45,587 bases of DNA from Candidatus Velthaea versatilis. Lineage in GTDB: Bacteria > Vulcanimicrobiota > Vulcanimicrobiia > Vulcanimicrobiales > Vulcanimicrobiaceae. Below the pieces are notes generated by a model that was not told where the DNA came from, did no database searches, and saw nothing but the letters and a program-made list of their open reading frames with translations. Both the position numbers and the translations under genes were made by a program. This document shows positions 37,298 through 45,315 of this stretch, in pieces. The DNA lies in assembly GCA_003134035.1 (NCBI GenBank), contig PLAE01000067.1, positions 1-45,587 of the forward strand, given 5' to 3'. The first letter of the stretch is position 1. Each line of letters opens with the position of its first letter.

Positions 37298-37846
37298 GTG
37301 GGCCTTGAGCCATTGGAGATCGGGCACGCGGCCGAGATGTATCTTCTTCTCACCGACGGAGCGTTATGGCAGTTCACCGACGGCGGAATGCCTGAGTCTC
37401 TGTCCGCGCTTACCGAACGCTACGCGCGACTAGCGCGCCGTTCTTCTCCCACCGGCGACGAGCACTGGCTGAACTGGATTGCGCGAGACCTGGCATCCGG
37501 CAACGCCGTCGGCTTCGTACAGGCATCGGTGTCCAGAGGCGACAGCACTGCGCGTATCGCGTACGTGATCGGGAGACGATACTGGGGACTGGGGTTCGCC
37601 GGCGATTCGGTTCGCTTGATGATCGATGAGCTAGAGAACAACCATTCGGTAACGCGCCTGGTGGCCTGCGTAGATTGCAGAAATTGCGGTTCCACCGCGT
37701 TGCTGCGACGCCTCGGTATGCAATGCGTCGACGAGTTGGATCCGCAGAACAACCAGTACCTCGGCGAGATCGTTAACGAACCGCAAAGTATAGGCCAAGC
37801 CAGTTGGCCAAGCATTTGTCGTCTTGGCAAAGATTCGTCGCGCTAA
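37298..37846 (+). CDS. GNAT-family N-acetyltransferase (RimJ/RimL-like)
   Basis: About 182 residues with the GNAT_3 layout: VGLEPLEIGHAAEMYLLLTDGALWQFTDG at the start, GNAVGFVQASV and AYVIGRRYWGLGFAGDSVRLMID (motif A, acetyl-CoA loop RRYWGLGFAG), then VACVDCRNCGSTALLRRLGM (motif B, substitute of the usual N-x2-S-x-x-V-L). Such enzymes acetylate amines on proteins, antibiotics or small molecules. GTG 37298 is chosen since the fold begins there; an open frame to 37196 would add 34 atypical residues. GC is slightly lower than the neighbours. Confidence 0.75.
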   Translation: MGLEPLEIGHAAEMYLLLTDGALWQFTDGGMPESLSALTERYARLARRSSPTGDEHWLNWIARDLASGNAVGFVQASVSRGDSTARIAYVIGRRYWGLGFAGDSVRLMIDELENNHSVTRLVACVDCRNCGSTALLRRLGMQCVDELDPQNNQYLGEIVNEPQSIGQASWPSICRLGKDSSR

Positions 37847-37866
37847 TAATCAACGGTCAGAACGGG

Positions 37867-37872
37867 TACGAT
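37867..37872 (+). promoter_or_regulatory. Candidate -10 box, leaderless
   Basis: TACGAT ends 6 nt before ATG 37879, the same hexamer and spacing as in front of the tandem usp gene at 32758. Confidence 0.4.
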
Positions 37873-37878
37873 CCGCGC

Positions 37879-38214
37879 ATGAAAACGACATGGGAGCCAC
37901 ACGAAAAATCCGGTCGATTGACAGCGCAGAGCGATCTACCCGATAGCGTGTACGCGTTTCCAAAGCAGCGCAAAGAGCCGCTGACCGATGCGCGGCACGT
38001 GCGCAACGCTGTCGCGCGGCTGGATCAAGTGGAAGATGTCAGCGCGGCCGATCGTGACTTGGCGTTCGCGAACATCCAAAAAGCCGCGCAGCACTACGGT
38101 ATCGAACTCAGCGAAACGTCGCCCGCCGACGTCGGGGTCCATCCGCAAAGCAAAACGAACAAACGCAAACGTACCACCGCGCGGGCCCGGACGGCAAGCA
38201 AAGAGCAGCCCTAG
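37879..38214 (+). CDS. DUF6582-like small protein
   Basis: A 111-residue protein whose core SVYAFPKQRKEPLTDARHVRNAVARLDQVEDVSAADRDLAFANIQKAAQHYGIEL follows a pattern common to small bacterial proteins labelled DUF6582: an F-P-x2-R-K-E-P-L-(T/P)-D loop, then two helices. The function is not known. The C-terminal 30 residues are Lys/Arg/Thr-rich. ATG 37879 is preceded by TACGAT at a leaderless distance. Its 3' end overlaps by 4 nt the end of the convergent permease gene. Confidence 0.7.
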   Translation: MKTTWEPHEKSGRLTAQSDLPDSVYAFPKQRKEPLTDARHVRNAVARLDQVEDVSAADRDLAFANIQKAAQHYGIELSETSPADVGVHPQSKTNKRKRTTARARTASKEQP

Positions 38215-39602
38215 TCCAGCGCGGACGCCCTTACCGTTCCGTCTGAACCGCCGCGCGTTGTGCGCCCACGCAGCCGGCCGCGCCAAACCGCGAGCGGCAC
38301 ACCGAGCGCCGCGGCGACGAGGATGAAGGCGCGCGTCGCCGGATCGGCTTGCGCGAACAGCGCGACTAGCAGGAAGCCCAGGCTCAAAGCGCCGGCGGCC
38401 GGCATGAACACGCCGCTCGCGCGACGCTTCGAATCGCCGGCGAACAGCCGGCACGCCGCCAGGGCGGCCAGCACGAAGAGGAAGCCGAGAAAGGCCGACG
38501 TGCCGCTCAAGATAAAGTCGAAGGCGGTCTTGACCGTCGGCGAGATGCCGCTGCCAAGGGTGAAGACCATCGCGACGGCCGTAATGAGGACGGTCGCGCG
38601 CGCGGGCTGGTCACGCGCATCGAGTTCGCCCAGGAAAGCGGGCAGAACGCCGTCGCGGCCCATCGCGTAAAAGCTGCGCGTGAGATACACGAGCGTGGTC
38701 TGCAGGGTCGCGGCGAGCGAAACGAGCACCGTCGCGGTGACGATGTGCTGCCAGACGGCGCCGCCGAGTTGGCCCGCGACGTAGGCCAGCGTGTCGCCTT
38801 CATGCAGGGTGAAGCCGTCGAGCGTTCCGACGCGCATGAAGGCGAGCATCGCGACGAGCAGCACCGCTGCGCTGATGAGAAGTCCCGCGAAGCCGCCGAT
38901 CCCCGCCGACTGCGCGCTCGTCGTTTCTTCCGCGGTCGACGCCGAGACTTCCCACCCGTCGATCATCCAAATGCCGATCACGAGTGCGGCGAGGAACGCC
39001 GCGTTGCCTGGAAACGCCGCGGCAACCGCCGCGTGCGGAACGACCGGGTGAATGAACGCCGTGATCGCGCCGAGCCCCAACAGCGACATCTCCGCGATCC
39101 ACAACGCTTTGGTGACGAGCGCGGCTTCGTGCAAGCCGCTCGCCAAGAGCAGGCCGCCGGCCAAGGCCCAGAGGGCGCCGACCGCGGCGGCCGCCGCCGG
39201 GATACCCGCGAACGCCGGCGCCACGAGCGCCAGCGTGTACGTTCCCGCCGGCACGCAGATCGCGACGACCGCGAAGATATTCGCGACGATGAGCAGCCAG
39301 GCGGCATACGCCCCCGCCGCCGGGCCGAACGCCGTGCCGACCCACGAATACGCCGAACCCGCCGTCGGGTAGCGCGCGCCGAGGCGCTGATAAGCGATCG
39401 CCACGCAGGCCATGATCGCGGTAACGACGAGCAACGCCACCGGCGTCGCGCCGCCGCCCGCGACGACCATCGGCCCGAAGATCGTCGCCAAGGCAAAAGC
39501 CGGACCGATCGATGCGCCGGTAATCGCCAGCATATCGCCCAGCCCCAAAACGCGCCGCACCGCATGATCTTCTGCGGGCCGAGCGCCGATCGTTTTCGAC
39601 AA
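38211..39602 (-). CDS. APC-superfamily amino acid permease
   Basis: A 463-residue integral membrane protein with about 12 helices. The start (VLGLGDMLAITGASIGPAFALATIFGPMV) carries the APC TM1 helix break; TM2 is followed by YQRLGARYPTAGSAYSWVG, the family's conserved (R/K)-x-P-x-(A/S)-G-(S/G)-x-Y motif; ARATVLITAVAMVF and YLTRSFYAMGRDGVLPAFLGEL form the TM8 loop signature. It imports or exchanges amino acids or polyamines; substrate not predictable. TTG 39602 is the first start in frame and has no ribosome site; a start nearer VLGLGDML is possible. A Lys/Arg-rich cytoplasmic tail ends the protein. Confidence 0.88.
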   Translation of the reverse strand: MSKTIGARPAEDHAVRRVLGLGDMLAITGASIGPAFALATIFGPMVVAGGGATPVALLVVTAIMACVAIAYQRLGARYPTAGSAYSWVGTAFGPAAGAYAAWLLIVANIFAVVAICVPAGTYTLALVAPAFAGIPAAAAAVGALWALAGGLLLASGLHEAALVTKALWIAEMSLLGLGAITAFIHPVVPHAAVAAAFPGNAAFLAALVIGIWMIDGWEVSASTAEETTSAQSAGIGGFAGLLISAAVLLVAMLAFMRVGTLDGFTLHEGDTLAYVAGQLGGAVWQHIVTATVLVSLAATLQTTLVYLTRSFYAMGRDGVLPAFLGELDARDQPARATVLITAVAMVFTLGSGISPTVKTAFDFILSGTSAFLGFLFVLAALAACRLFAGDSKRRASGVFMPAAGALSLGFLLVALFAQADPATRAFILVAAALGVPLAVWRGRLRGRTTRGGSDGTVRASALD

Positions 39603-39650
39603 ATGCTGTGCTGGCCGGGGAGAATCGCGCCGGCGCGGCGGGCGGCGCGG

Positions 39651-40349
39651 TTATTGGCTAACGAGGGTCAAGTTCGATGGGTCGAGATCGTATTCTCCGG
39701 GACCGACGAGGCCGCTGGGGTCGGCACAAATTAGGCTGCCGTCGGGACCGAAAATGACGACCAGGTTCGGCGGCCCGCAGGGGGTTTGGGTGAGTTGATA
39801 ATTTGCGAGCAATTGCGCGCCCGGGCTGTTCGGCTCGACTTCATAGGACGGGTAAATCTGATTCGTCGCCGGGTCGTCGAACGAACCATAGGCGGCAGCG
39901 CCGAAAGCCGCGGCCGCGGCGCCGAGCGCAAACGGACCCCAAAAGCCGCCGCCCCAGTAGACCGGCGCCGGCGCCCAGACGACGCCGTGGTTCCATGTCC
40001 ACGGCTGTTGTCCGCGGTAGTGCGGGTTTGCGATCGGCGGTCGCCTCGCAATCGGCGGTCGCCCCGCAATGGGGGGCCGCACGAAGCGTGGCGGATTAGC
40101 GACCCGCGCGGGTGGGTTCGGGTAACGCGCGGGAGCGGGCTGGCGAACCGGCGGCGCGCCGACGTCGCGGTTCAGATTGAAACCGCCGGGCCTTTGCGCC
40201 ACCGGCCGGGGTAGTGCGACTCGCGCCGGGGGACCACCGGCGCGCGGCGTGCCGGCTCCGCGCCCGGCCCCGCCTTGGCGCTGGGCGGGCGCCGGGAGCG
40301 GAAGCAGCAACGCGATGAACACGGCGACCGTCAGTGCGCGGCCCTTCAT
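39651..40349 (-). CDS. Secreted Pro-rich protein of unknown function
   Basis: A 232-residue exported protein. Signal peptide KGRALTVAVFIALLLPLPAPAQ, then a Gly/Ala/Arg/Pro-rich low-complexity region (about 23-120) with repeats of the type RPPIAGRPPIARRPPIA, then a Trp-rich stretch (PWTWNHGVVWAPAPVYWGGGFWGPFALG). The C-terminal part contains two Cys (TQTPCGPPN, SLICADPSG). The YxPxxWGxGFWGPF type of sequence occurs in cell-surface proteins of several phyla; function unknown. ATG 40349 overlaps the stop of the upstream gene (ATGA), so the two are translationally coupled. Confidence 0.75.
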   Translation of the reverse strand: MKGRALTVAVFIALLLPLPAPAQRQGGAGRGAGTPRAGGPPARVALPRPVAQRPGGFNLNRDVGAPPVRQPAPARYPNPPARVANPPRFVRPPIAGRPPIARRPPIANPHYRGQQPWTWNHGVVWAPAPVYWGGGFWGPFALGAAAAAFGAAAYGSFDDPATNQIYPSYEVEPNSPGAQLLANYQLTQTPCGPPNLVVIFGPDGSLICADPSGLVGPGEYDLDPSNLTLVSQ

Positions 40350-40792
40350 CCGCTGAACCCGTCGACCGTGCCGCTCACGGTGATGTAGGTTCCGTGCACG
40401 GTGCGAACGAGGAGGAGCAGCCCGTGCGCCGGTACGCTGCGCGACGAGAACGGGAGCTGCTGCGCGCTGTCGGTGACATTGAGATATTCGGTGCCGTGCT
40501 CGAAGCCGAGCTCGTGCCGCTTTCCATCTTGATCCAACGTGATGCGGTACGGCAAGCAACGCTCGAGATTCTGGATATAGGAGCACGCCGCTTTGCGGAT
40601 CGTCAGCGTGCCGCGTCCGTCGGCCGAAACGATGCGGACCGCGCGGTGATCGATCACGTGCAGCGAGACGTCGTAGTCGCGCACGACGCCGTCACTTTGC
40701 GCGACGCGCGCCGTTCCTCGGGCGTCCGCTGATCGAGCGGCGCCGACGATGGTTGCCGCACAGAGAAGAATGACCCCGAGGCGTCGGTGCAT
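40346..40792 (-). CDS. Small exported beta-rich protein, coupled to the Pro-rich protein
   Basis: A 148-residue protein with a signal peptide (RRLGVILLCAATIVGAARSADA). The mature part alternates short beta-like segments (RDYDVSLHVIDHRAVRIVSA, CSYIQNLERCLPYRITLDQD, HGTEYLNVTDSAQQLP) and has one Cys pair (Cys-x8-Cys). It resembles a small SpoIID/SH3-like surface module only in general character; I do not recognise the family. ATG 40792 follows GGGAGA; a longer frame to 40891 begins before it without a ribosome site. First gene of the pair. Confidence 0.7.
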   Translation of the reverse strand: MHRRLGVILLCAATIVGAARSADARGTARVAQSDGVVRDYDVSLHVIDHRAVRIVSADGRGTLTIRKAACSYIQNLERCLPYRITLDQDGKRHELGFEHGTEYLNVTDSAQQLPFSSRSVPAHGLLLLVRTVHGTYITVSGTVDGFSG

Positions 40793-41033
40793 ACCGGTCT
40801 CCCTTTGATCGATCATCAGCGCCGTCGGAAGCCGCGAAGCCGGATTGTCACGGCGTTTGACGTGTATCCTCGACCAGGACGGATGAAACAACCGGGGGCG
40901 TACCTTGCATCCGGGCCGGTTAATTTTGCGTTCGCTTCGCGAGCAGCTTGGTCGGCACGGAAGGCTAGGTTAGCGGCGATGCTGCGTTTGACGTTCGCGT
41001 CGGCCGAAGAATGTATCAGGGAGGTTCGTTTCT

Positions 41034-41621
41034 TTGCGCACATTCTTTACATCCGACCACCACTTTGGACACGCGAACATCATCGACTACTGTGGCCGGC
41101 CGTATGCGTCGGTGGCGGAAATGAACGCCGATCTCACGCAGCGGTGGAACGAAACGGTTGCTGCCGACGACGTCGTGTGGCATTTGGGCGACTTTGCGAT
41201 GGGCGATCCGGCCGACTGGCGCGGCCATGTCGCAGGACTCAATGGACGTTTGCGCCTGGTCCTGGGCAATCACGACGGTGCCGCCGAGGTCATGCGTGAA
41301 GCCGGGTTCCGCGACGTGTACGAAAACGTTGTGATCGACGTCGACGGCTACAACGTTTGGCTCAATCACTTTCCCACCGCCGGACCGGACGGTCTGGATT
41401 ATCGCGGCCGCCGCGGATACGTTCGGCCGGCGGCGCCGTCGGCGTACGATATCGCGCTGTGCGGACACGTTCACCGGAAGTGGACGCTGCGCAACGGAAT
41501 CCTCAACGTCGGGGTCGATCGCTGGTCGTACCGCCCGATCGAGCTCGATGATATCTTGACCGAGATCCGCGATCACGCGAAAACGGCTTCCAACAACGTT
41601 GGCGTGGGCCGAGCCCACTAG
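41034..41621 (+). CDS. Calcineurin-like metallophosphoesterase
   Basis: A 195-residue soluble hydrolase with the dinuclear metal site complete: D-x-H in SDHHFGH (Asp8, His10), GD in LGDFAMG (Asp53), GNHD (Asn79, His80), His112, and GHVH (His145, His147). The FFTSDHHFGHANII start is that of the small phage/bacterial phosphoesterase subfamily (with a calcineurin-like fold) often seen alone; substrate is likely a phosphodiester such as a cyclic nucleotide or RNA end. TTG 41034 is preceded by GGGAGG at 41018-41024. It stands alone on the plus strand. Confidence 0.9.
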   Translation: MRTFFTSDHHFGHANIIDYCGRPYASVAEMNADLTQRWNETVAADDVVWHLGDFAMGDPADWRGHVAGLNGRLRLVLGNHDGAAEVMREAGFRDVYENVVIDVDGYNVWLNHFPTAGPDGLDYRGRRGYVRPAAPSAYDIALCGHVHRKWTLRNGILNVGVDRWSYRPIELDDILTEIRDHAKTASNNVGVGRAH

Positions 41622-42071
41622 CTAGCCGAGACGTTGCATTGCGCCATTTTGCAGCCGCCGATCGGTCGCGCTACGGTCCTCTGAACGAGCACGTCTGAAC
41701 GAGCAACGTCGAGACAGCCGCGGGCGGCGCCCGGAGGGCGAGTCGTCGCCCTCTGGGCCCGCATCGGCGCAACTCGCACGGCGCGGTTACGTGGCCGACT
41801 TTCCCAGCGGGGACGCGGTGCGACCGGAGTCGGCCGGAAACCGAGCTCCAACGTTTCGGTTTGGCAGAGGGACTTTCTTGCTGGAAAGCGCGTCGCAGTT
41901 TGAGAAGCACCGGCGACGGACGGCATGTTTCATTGGACCAGAAGCGAGAATAAGCGCTCTAGCCGGATGAACCTCCGTTGCTGCACCTCTAACGCTACAT
42001 TCGAGCAGAATTTGCCCACACGAACGTTCGGCCGACCGAAGCTCTCACACATCGATAAGGCAAGAGCGAGA
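41622..42071. other. Intergenic region
   Basis: No convincing gene. A 13-nt motif TCTGAACGAGCA-CG occurs twice in direct repeat at 41680-41709. The open plus-strand frame from 41925 lacks codon bias until about 42070, so I start the next gene there. Confidence 0.4.
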
Positions 42072-42329
42072 ATGACGTCTGCGGCATGTATGGCGGCGCT
42101 TGTCTGCCTCGCAACGCCCATCCAAGCCGATAGCCCGTCGGATGCACCGTATTATATGTGCTTTGCGTACACGCAGGATGGCATGCTTTTCGCCGGCGGC
42201 GATTTCGACTTCGCCCGCGCGCGACGCATCATCGCCGCGAATTGCGGCTTGCCAAAGAACGTCAGCGTCGTGCTTATGAAAACCATCATGATGCGCAAGA
42301 ATGGAAATACGCATAGCTTCAAGCCGTGA
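42072..42329 (+). CDS. Small exported protein of unknown function
   Basis: An 85-residue protein with a signal peptide (TSAACMAALVCLATPIQA, cut before DSPSDAP). The short mature domain contains two Cys (YYMCFAY and AANCGLP), probably a disulfide, and ends Lys-rich. I do not recognise the family. ATG 42072 is chosen for the signal peptide; the frame is open upstream, but that part has poor bias. GC is a little below the neighbours. Confidence 0.5.
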   Translation: MTSAACMAALVCLATPIQADSPSDAPYYMCFAYTQDGMLFAGGDFDFARARRIIAANCGLPKNVSVVLMKTIMMRKNGNTHSFKP

Positions 42330-42455
42330 CGGTGGCGACGTGGTATGTCAAGAAAAGCGTGCTCCGTCACGCATGACGTGCTCCGGTGCGAGTGAAACCA
42401 TGCCGCTGTTTTGTCGGAATCGGTCGCCGGCCCGACGGATGGGGAGTTTTGAAAC

Positions 42456-43442
42456 GTGAAAACCCGGAATTTCGGTAGAACCGGCCGCGAGGTCAGCGAA
42501 ATTGGTTTTGGCGCTTGGGCGATCGGCGCGGATTGGGGCCATGTCGATGCGGACGACGCGATCGCAGCGTTACGGGCAGCTCTCGAGGCGGGCATCACCT
42601 TCATCGACACCGCCGACGTCTATGGCGACGGCCGGTCCGAACAACTTATCGCGCGCGTGCTTAAGGACCATCCGGGGCCGCGTCCGTTCGTCGCGACCAA
42701 AGCCGGACGCCGCCTGCCCGCGCAAACCGTCGCCGGTTACACGCGCGCGAACCTGACGGCATGGATCGAGCGCAGCCTCAACAACTTGGAGGTCGATACC
42801 CTCGATCTCGTGCAATTGCACTGTCCGCCCACCGACCTGTATTATGTTCCGGAGGCGTTCGCGATCCTCGACGACCTCAAACGCGACGGTAAGTTGCGCG
42901 ACTACGGCGTCAGCGTCGAGCGGGTCGAAGAAGCGATTAAGTCACTCGAATATCCGGGCGTCGTCTCCATCCAAATCATCTACAACATTTTCCGGCAGAG
43001 GCCCCAGGAGTTGCTCTTCGAACTGGCGCGCAAACACAATACGGCGATCATCGCGCGCGTACCGTTGGCCAGCGGTCTGCTCGCGGGCAAGTTTCGCGCC
43101 GACAGCGTATTCGAGGCGACCGATCACCGGCAGTTCAACCGTCACGGCGAAGCCTTCGATGTCGGCGAGACGTTTTCGGGCGTCCCGTACGACATCGGAC
43201 TGGCGGCGGTCGAACAGGTGCGCAAACTCGTCGGCGGCGATGCGTCGATGGCCCAGTTCGCCTTGCGCTGGATTCTGATGTCGGACGCCGTCACGGTGGC
43301 AATCCCGGGCGCGAAGAATGTCGAGCAGGCCCGCGCGAACGCGGCGGCCGCGTCATTGGCCCCGCTCGAACCATCCGTGATGGCGGAACTTGCCGCGATT
43401 TACGATCGGGATGTCCGCCCACACGTGCATCAGCGCTGGTAG
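42456..43442 (+). CDS. Aldo/keto reductase
   Basis: A 328-residue NADPH-dependent oxidoreductase with the (beta/alpha)8 fold. The AKR catalytic tetrad is visible: Asp51 and Tyr56 (FIDTADVYGDGRSE), Lys82 (VATKAG) and His122 (LVQLHCPP). The C-terminal VAIPGAKNVEQARANAAAASLAPL is the NADP-binding signature. It reduces aldehydes or ketones, in vivo substrate unknown. GTG 42456 has GGGGAG upstream. It ends before a repeat and a strong hairpin that separate it from the convergent SDR gene. Confidence 0.93.
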   Translation: MKTRNFGRTGREVSEIGFGAWAIGADWGHVDADDAIAALRAALEAGITFIDTADVYGDGRSEQLIARVLKDHPGPRPFVATKAGRRLPAQTVAGYTRANLTAWIERSLNNLEVDTLDLVQLHCPPTDLYYVPEAFAILDDLKRDGKLRDYGVSVERVEEAIKSLEYPGVVSIQIIYNIFRQRPQELLFELARKHNTAIIARVPLASGLLAGKFRADSVFEATDHRQFNRHGEAFDVGETFSGVPYDIGLAAVEQVRKLVGGDASMAQFALRWILMSDAVTVAIPGAKNVEQARANAAAASLAPLEPSVMAELAAIYDRDVRPHVHQRW

Positions 43443-43462
43443 CGTCGACTCCAGGATGTGTC

Positions 43463-43526
43463 CGCCACGGCGGCTCGGCCGAAGGCCGAACGCCACGGCG
43501 GCTCGGCCGAAGGCCGAACGCCACGG
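43463..43526. repeat. Tandem 28-bp repeat, 2.3 copies
   Basis: The unit at 43463-43490 (core CGGCTCGGCCGAAGGCCGAA) is repeated exactly at 43491-43518, followed by a partial third copy to 43526. Each unit contains the hairpin TCGGCC-GAA-GGCCGA. Close variants occur inverted near 28158-28210, so it belongs to a dispersed family. Confidence 0.75.
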
Positions 43527-43547
43527 GTTCCGGCGCAGCCGGAACCC
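43525..43547. terminator. Bidirectional hairpin between the reductase and SDR genes
   Basis: GGGTTCCGGC (43525-43534) and GCCGGAACCC (43538-43547) pair perfectly over 10 bp with a GCA loop. It separates two convergent genes, 2 nt from the SDR stop. Without a T-run it may act as a weak terminator or mRNA 3'-end stabiliser. Confidence 0.65.
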
Positions 43548-43549
43548 TG

Positions 43550-44338
43550 CTAGCGCCCGCCCGAAACGTCGACGACGATTCCCGTCACGTACGCGGCTGC
43601 GGGCGAGAGCAGCCAGAGTATGGCCTCCGCGACCTCCTCGGCCGTTCCGGCGCGCTGCAGCGGAATTGAGGGCACCAACGCCGCGAGCCGGTCGGGACGG
43701 CCGCTGCTGCGGTGAATGGCGGTATCGATCAAGCCGGGCGCGACCGCGTTGACGCGGATGCCGTCGGTCGCGACTTCGAGTGCCAGGCCGCGCGTCAAAG
43801 TGTCGACCGCGCCTTTGCTCGCGGCATAGTGAACCCACTCGCCGGCGCCGCCGAGCACTGCCGCGCGCGACGAAACGTTGACGATCGATCCGCCGGCGCC
43901 GCCGCGCGAGCGCGCCATGCGCCGCACCGCTTCGCGCGCGCAGAGGAACGCGCCGCAGACGTTCACCGCGAGCGTTCGCTCTAGCACGCTCAGCGTCAGA
44001 TCGGCCAGGCGGGACGAACCGCCGGTCGTACCGGCGTTATTGACGAGGCCGACGATCGGGCCGAGTTCCCGCTCCGTCCGCGCGAACAGTTCGACGACGT
44101 CAGCTTCACGCGCGACATCGCCGGCGACGACGGTCGCGCGACCGCCCGCGGCGGCGATCGCCGCGCCGACCGCCTCGGCTCCCGCCTGGTCTTGGGCGTA
44201 GTTGACGGCGACGGCATAACCGTGTGCGGCGGCCAGGATCGCCGTCGCCGCGCCGATGCCGCGACTCGCGCCGGTGACAACGAGCGCCCCGCGATGCGGG
44301 CCCGTGCGCGCCGCGGCCAGATCCAAAGGAGCGGACAT
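43550..44338 (-). CDS. Short-chain dehydrogenase/reductase
   Basis: A 262-residue classical SDR. The NAD(P)-binding TGASRGIG is at 22-29, NNAG follows near 100, and the catalytic Ser and Y-x3-K are in SIVNVSSRA and HYAASKG. PGLIDTAIH and the C-terminal YVTGIVVDVSGG are typical of FabG-like enzymes. An Arg in the cofactor loop cannot be judged, so NADH/NADPH preference is open. ATG 44338 lies one nt after the stop of the glycosylase gene, so the two are translationally linked. Substrate unknown. Confidence 0.93.
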   Translation of the reverse strand: MSAPLDLAAARTGPHRGALVVTGASRGIGAATAILAAAHGYAVAVNYAQDQAGAEAVGAAIAAAGGRATVVAGDVAREADVVELFARTERELGPIVGLVNNAGTTGGSSRLADLTLSVLERTLAVNVCGAFLCAREAVRRMARSRGGAGGSIVNVSSRAAVLGGAGEWVHYAASKGAVDTLTRGLALEVATDGIRVNAVAPGLIDTAIHRSSGRPDRLAALVPSIPLQRAGTAEEVAEAILWLLSPAAAYVTGIVVDVSGGR

Positions 44339-44339
44339 C

Positions 44340-45242
44340 TCAGGCCCGCCGCTTGAGGGCGTCGAGTTCGTCGAGCGTGCGCGGCCAGTCGGCTTTGAGC
44401 AGCCGTGACAGGCTGCGATCGGCCAAGAGCGCGCCGCCGGTTTGACAGCCCGCGCAGTAGTTCGTTTCGTTGTCCGCGTATCGGATGCGCTGCACCGGCT
44501 CGCCGCAGCGCGGACAGGGTTGACCGTAGCGTCCGTGCACCGCCATATCCGGGCGAAAGGCAGTCACCTGCTCGGGAAACGCCCCGTGCGTTTCGTCGCG
44601 CAGACGGTCGATCCAGCTGCGCAGCGTCGATATCGTCGCCGCGAAGAGCGCCTCCCATTCCGGCGGCGTCAGCCGGTGGGTGAGCGCGATCGGCGACAGC
44701 TTCGCTGCGTGCAGTATTTCGTCGGAGTACGCGTTGCCGATGCCGCTGACGATGCGCGGATCGGTCAGCGCGCGTTTGAGGGTCCGGTTTTCCGTGCTGA
44801 GTGCGCGTCTGAAAGCCGCGAGATCGGCGGTGAGCGGCTCGATGCCGCCCGGGTCGAGCGCCGCCAGCGCTTCCTCACCGCGCACCACGTAAAGCGACGT
44901 CCGGCGTTTGGTGCCCGCCTCGGTCAGGACCAGCGTTCCGGTGGGAAAGTCGAACGCCGCGAGATCGTTGCGGCCACCGAGCCGCGCGGCCGGTGGACGC
45001 CAGTGCAGGCGCCCCGCGATCATCAGATGCAGTACGAGCCACAGATCGCCCTCGAGCCCGACGGCGATGCGCTTCCCAACCCGCCGCAGCTCGCGCACGA
45101 CGCGGCCGGCCGCGCTCGCGAGCGGCGGATCGGCGGTGCGGACCAGGAAGATACTCGCCACGCGAACGCGCTCGAGCGGCTTACCGATGATGCGCGGTTC
45201 GAGCGCGCTGATGTAGGCGGCGACATCCGGAAGTTCCGGCAT
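44340..45242 (-). CDS. Fpg/Nei-family DNA glycosylase
   Basis: A 300-residue base-excision-repair glycosylase/AP lyase. The N-terminus MPELPD puts the catalytic Pro2 and Glu3 exactly where the family needs them, which fixes the start at ATG 45242. The H2TH domain includes RIVSGIGNAYSDEIL with the conserved Asn. The C-terminal zinc finger is CPRCGEPVQRIRYADNETNYCAGC. The MutM signature K (GKRI) is present; substrate choice between 8-oxoguanine (Fpg) and oxidised pyrimidines (Nei) is not settled. It overlaps in function, not sequence, with the downstream SDR gene. Confidence 0.93.
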   Translation of the reverse strand: MPELPDVAAYISALEPRIIGKPLERVRVASIFLVRTADPPLASAAGRVVRELRRVGKRIAVGLEGDLWLVLHLMIAGRLHWRPPAARLGGRNDLAAFDFPTGTLVLTEAGTKRRTSLYVVRGEEALAALDPGGIEPLTADLAAFRRALSTENRTLKRALTDPRIVSGIGNAYSDEILHAAKLSPIALTHRLTPPEWEALFAATISTLRSWIDRLRDETHGAFPEQVTAFRPDMAVHGRYGQPCPRCGEPVQRIRYADNETNYCAGCQTGGALLADRSLSRLLKADWPRTLDELDALKRRA

Positions 45243-45315
45243 GGCCTCCCATTCTCCCCATCGACGCGCCGGCGCCTGTGCGCGATGTTTCGCACTGCCT
45301 GTCCGCTTCGGTGGC

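Noticed and set aside
43463-43526. CRISPR array
   Set aside because: The 28-bp units are directly adjacent without spacers and there are no cas genes.
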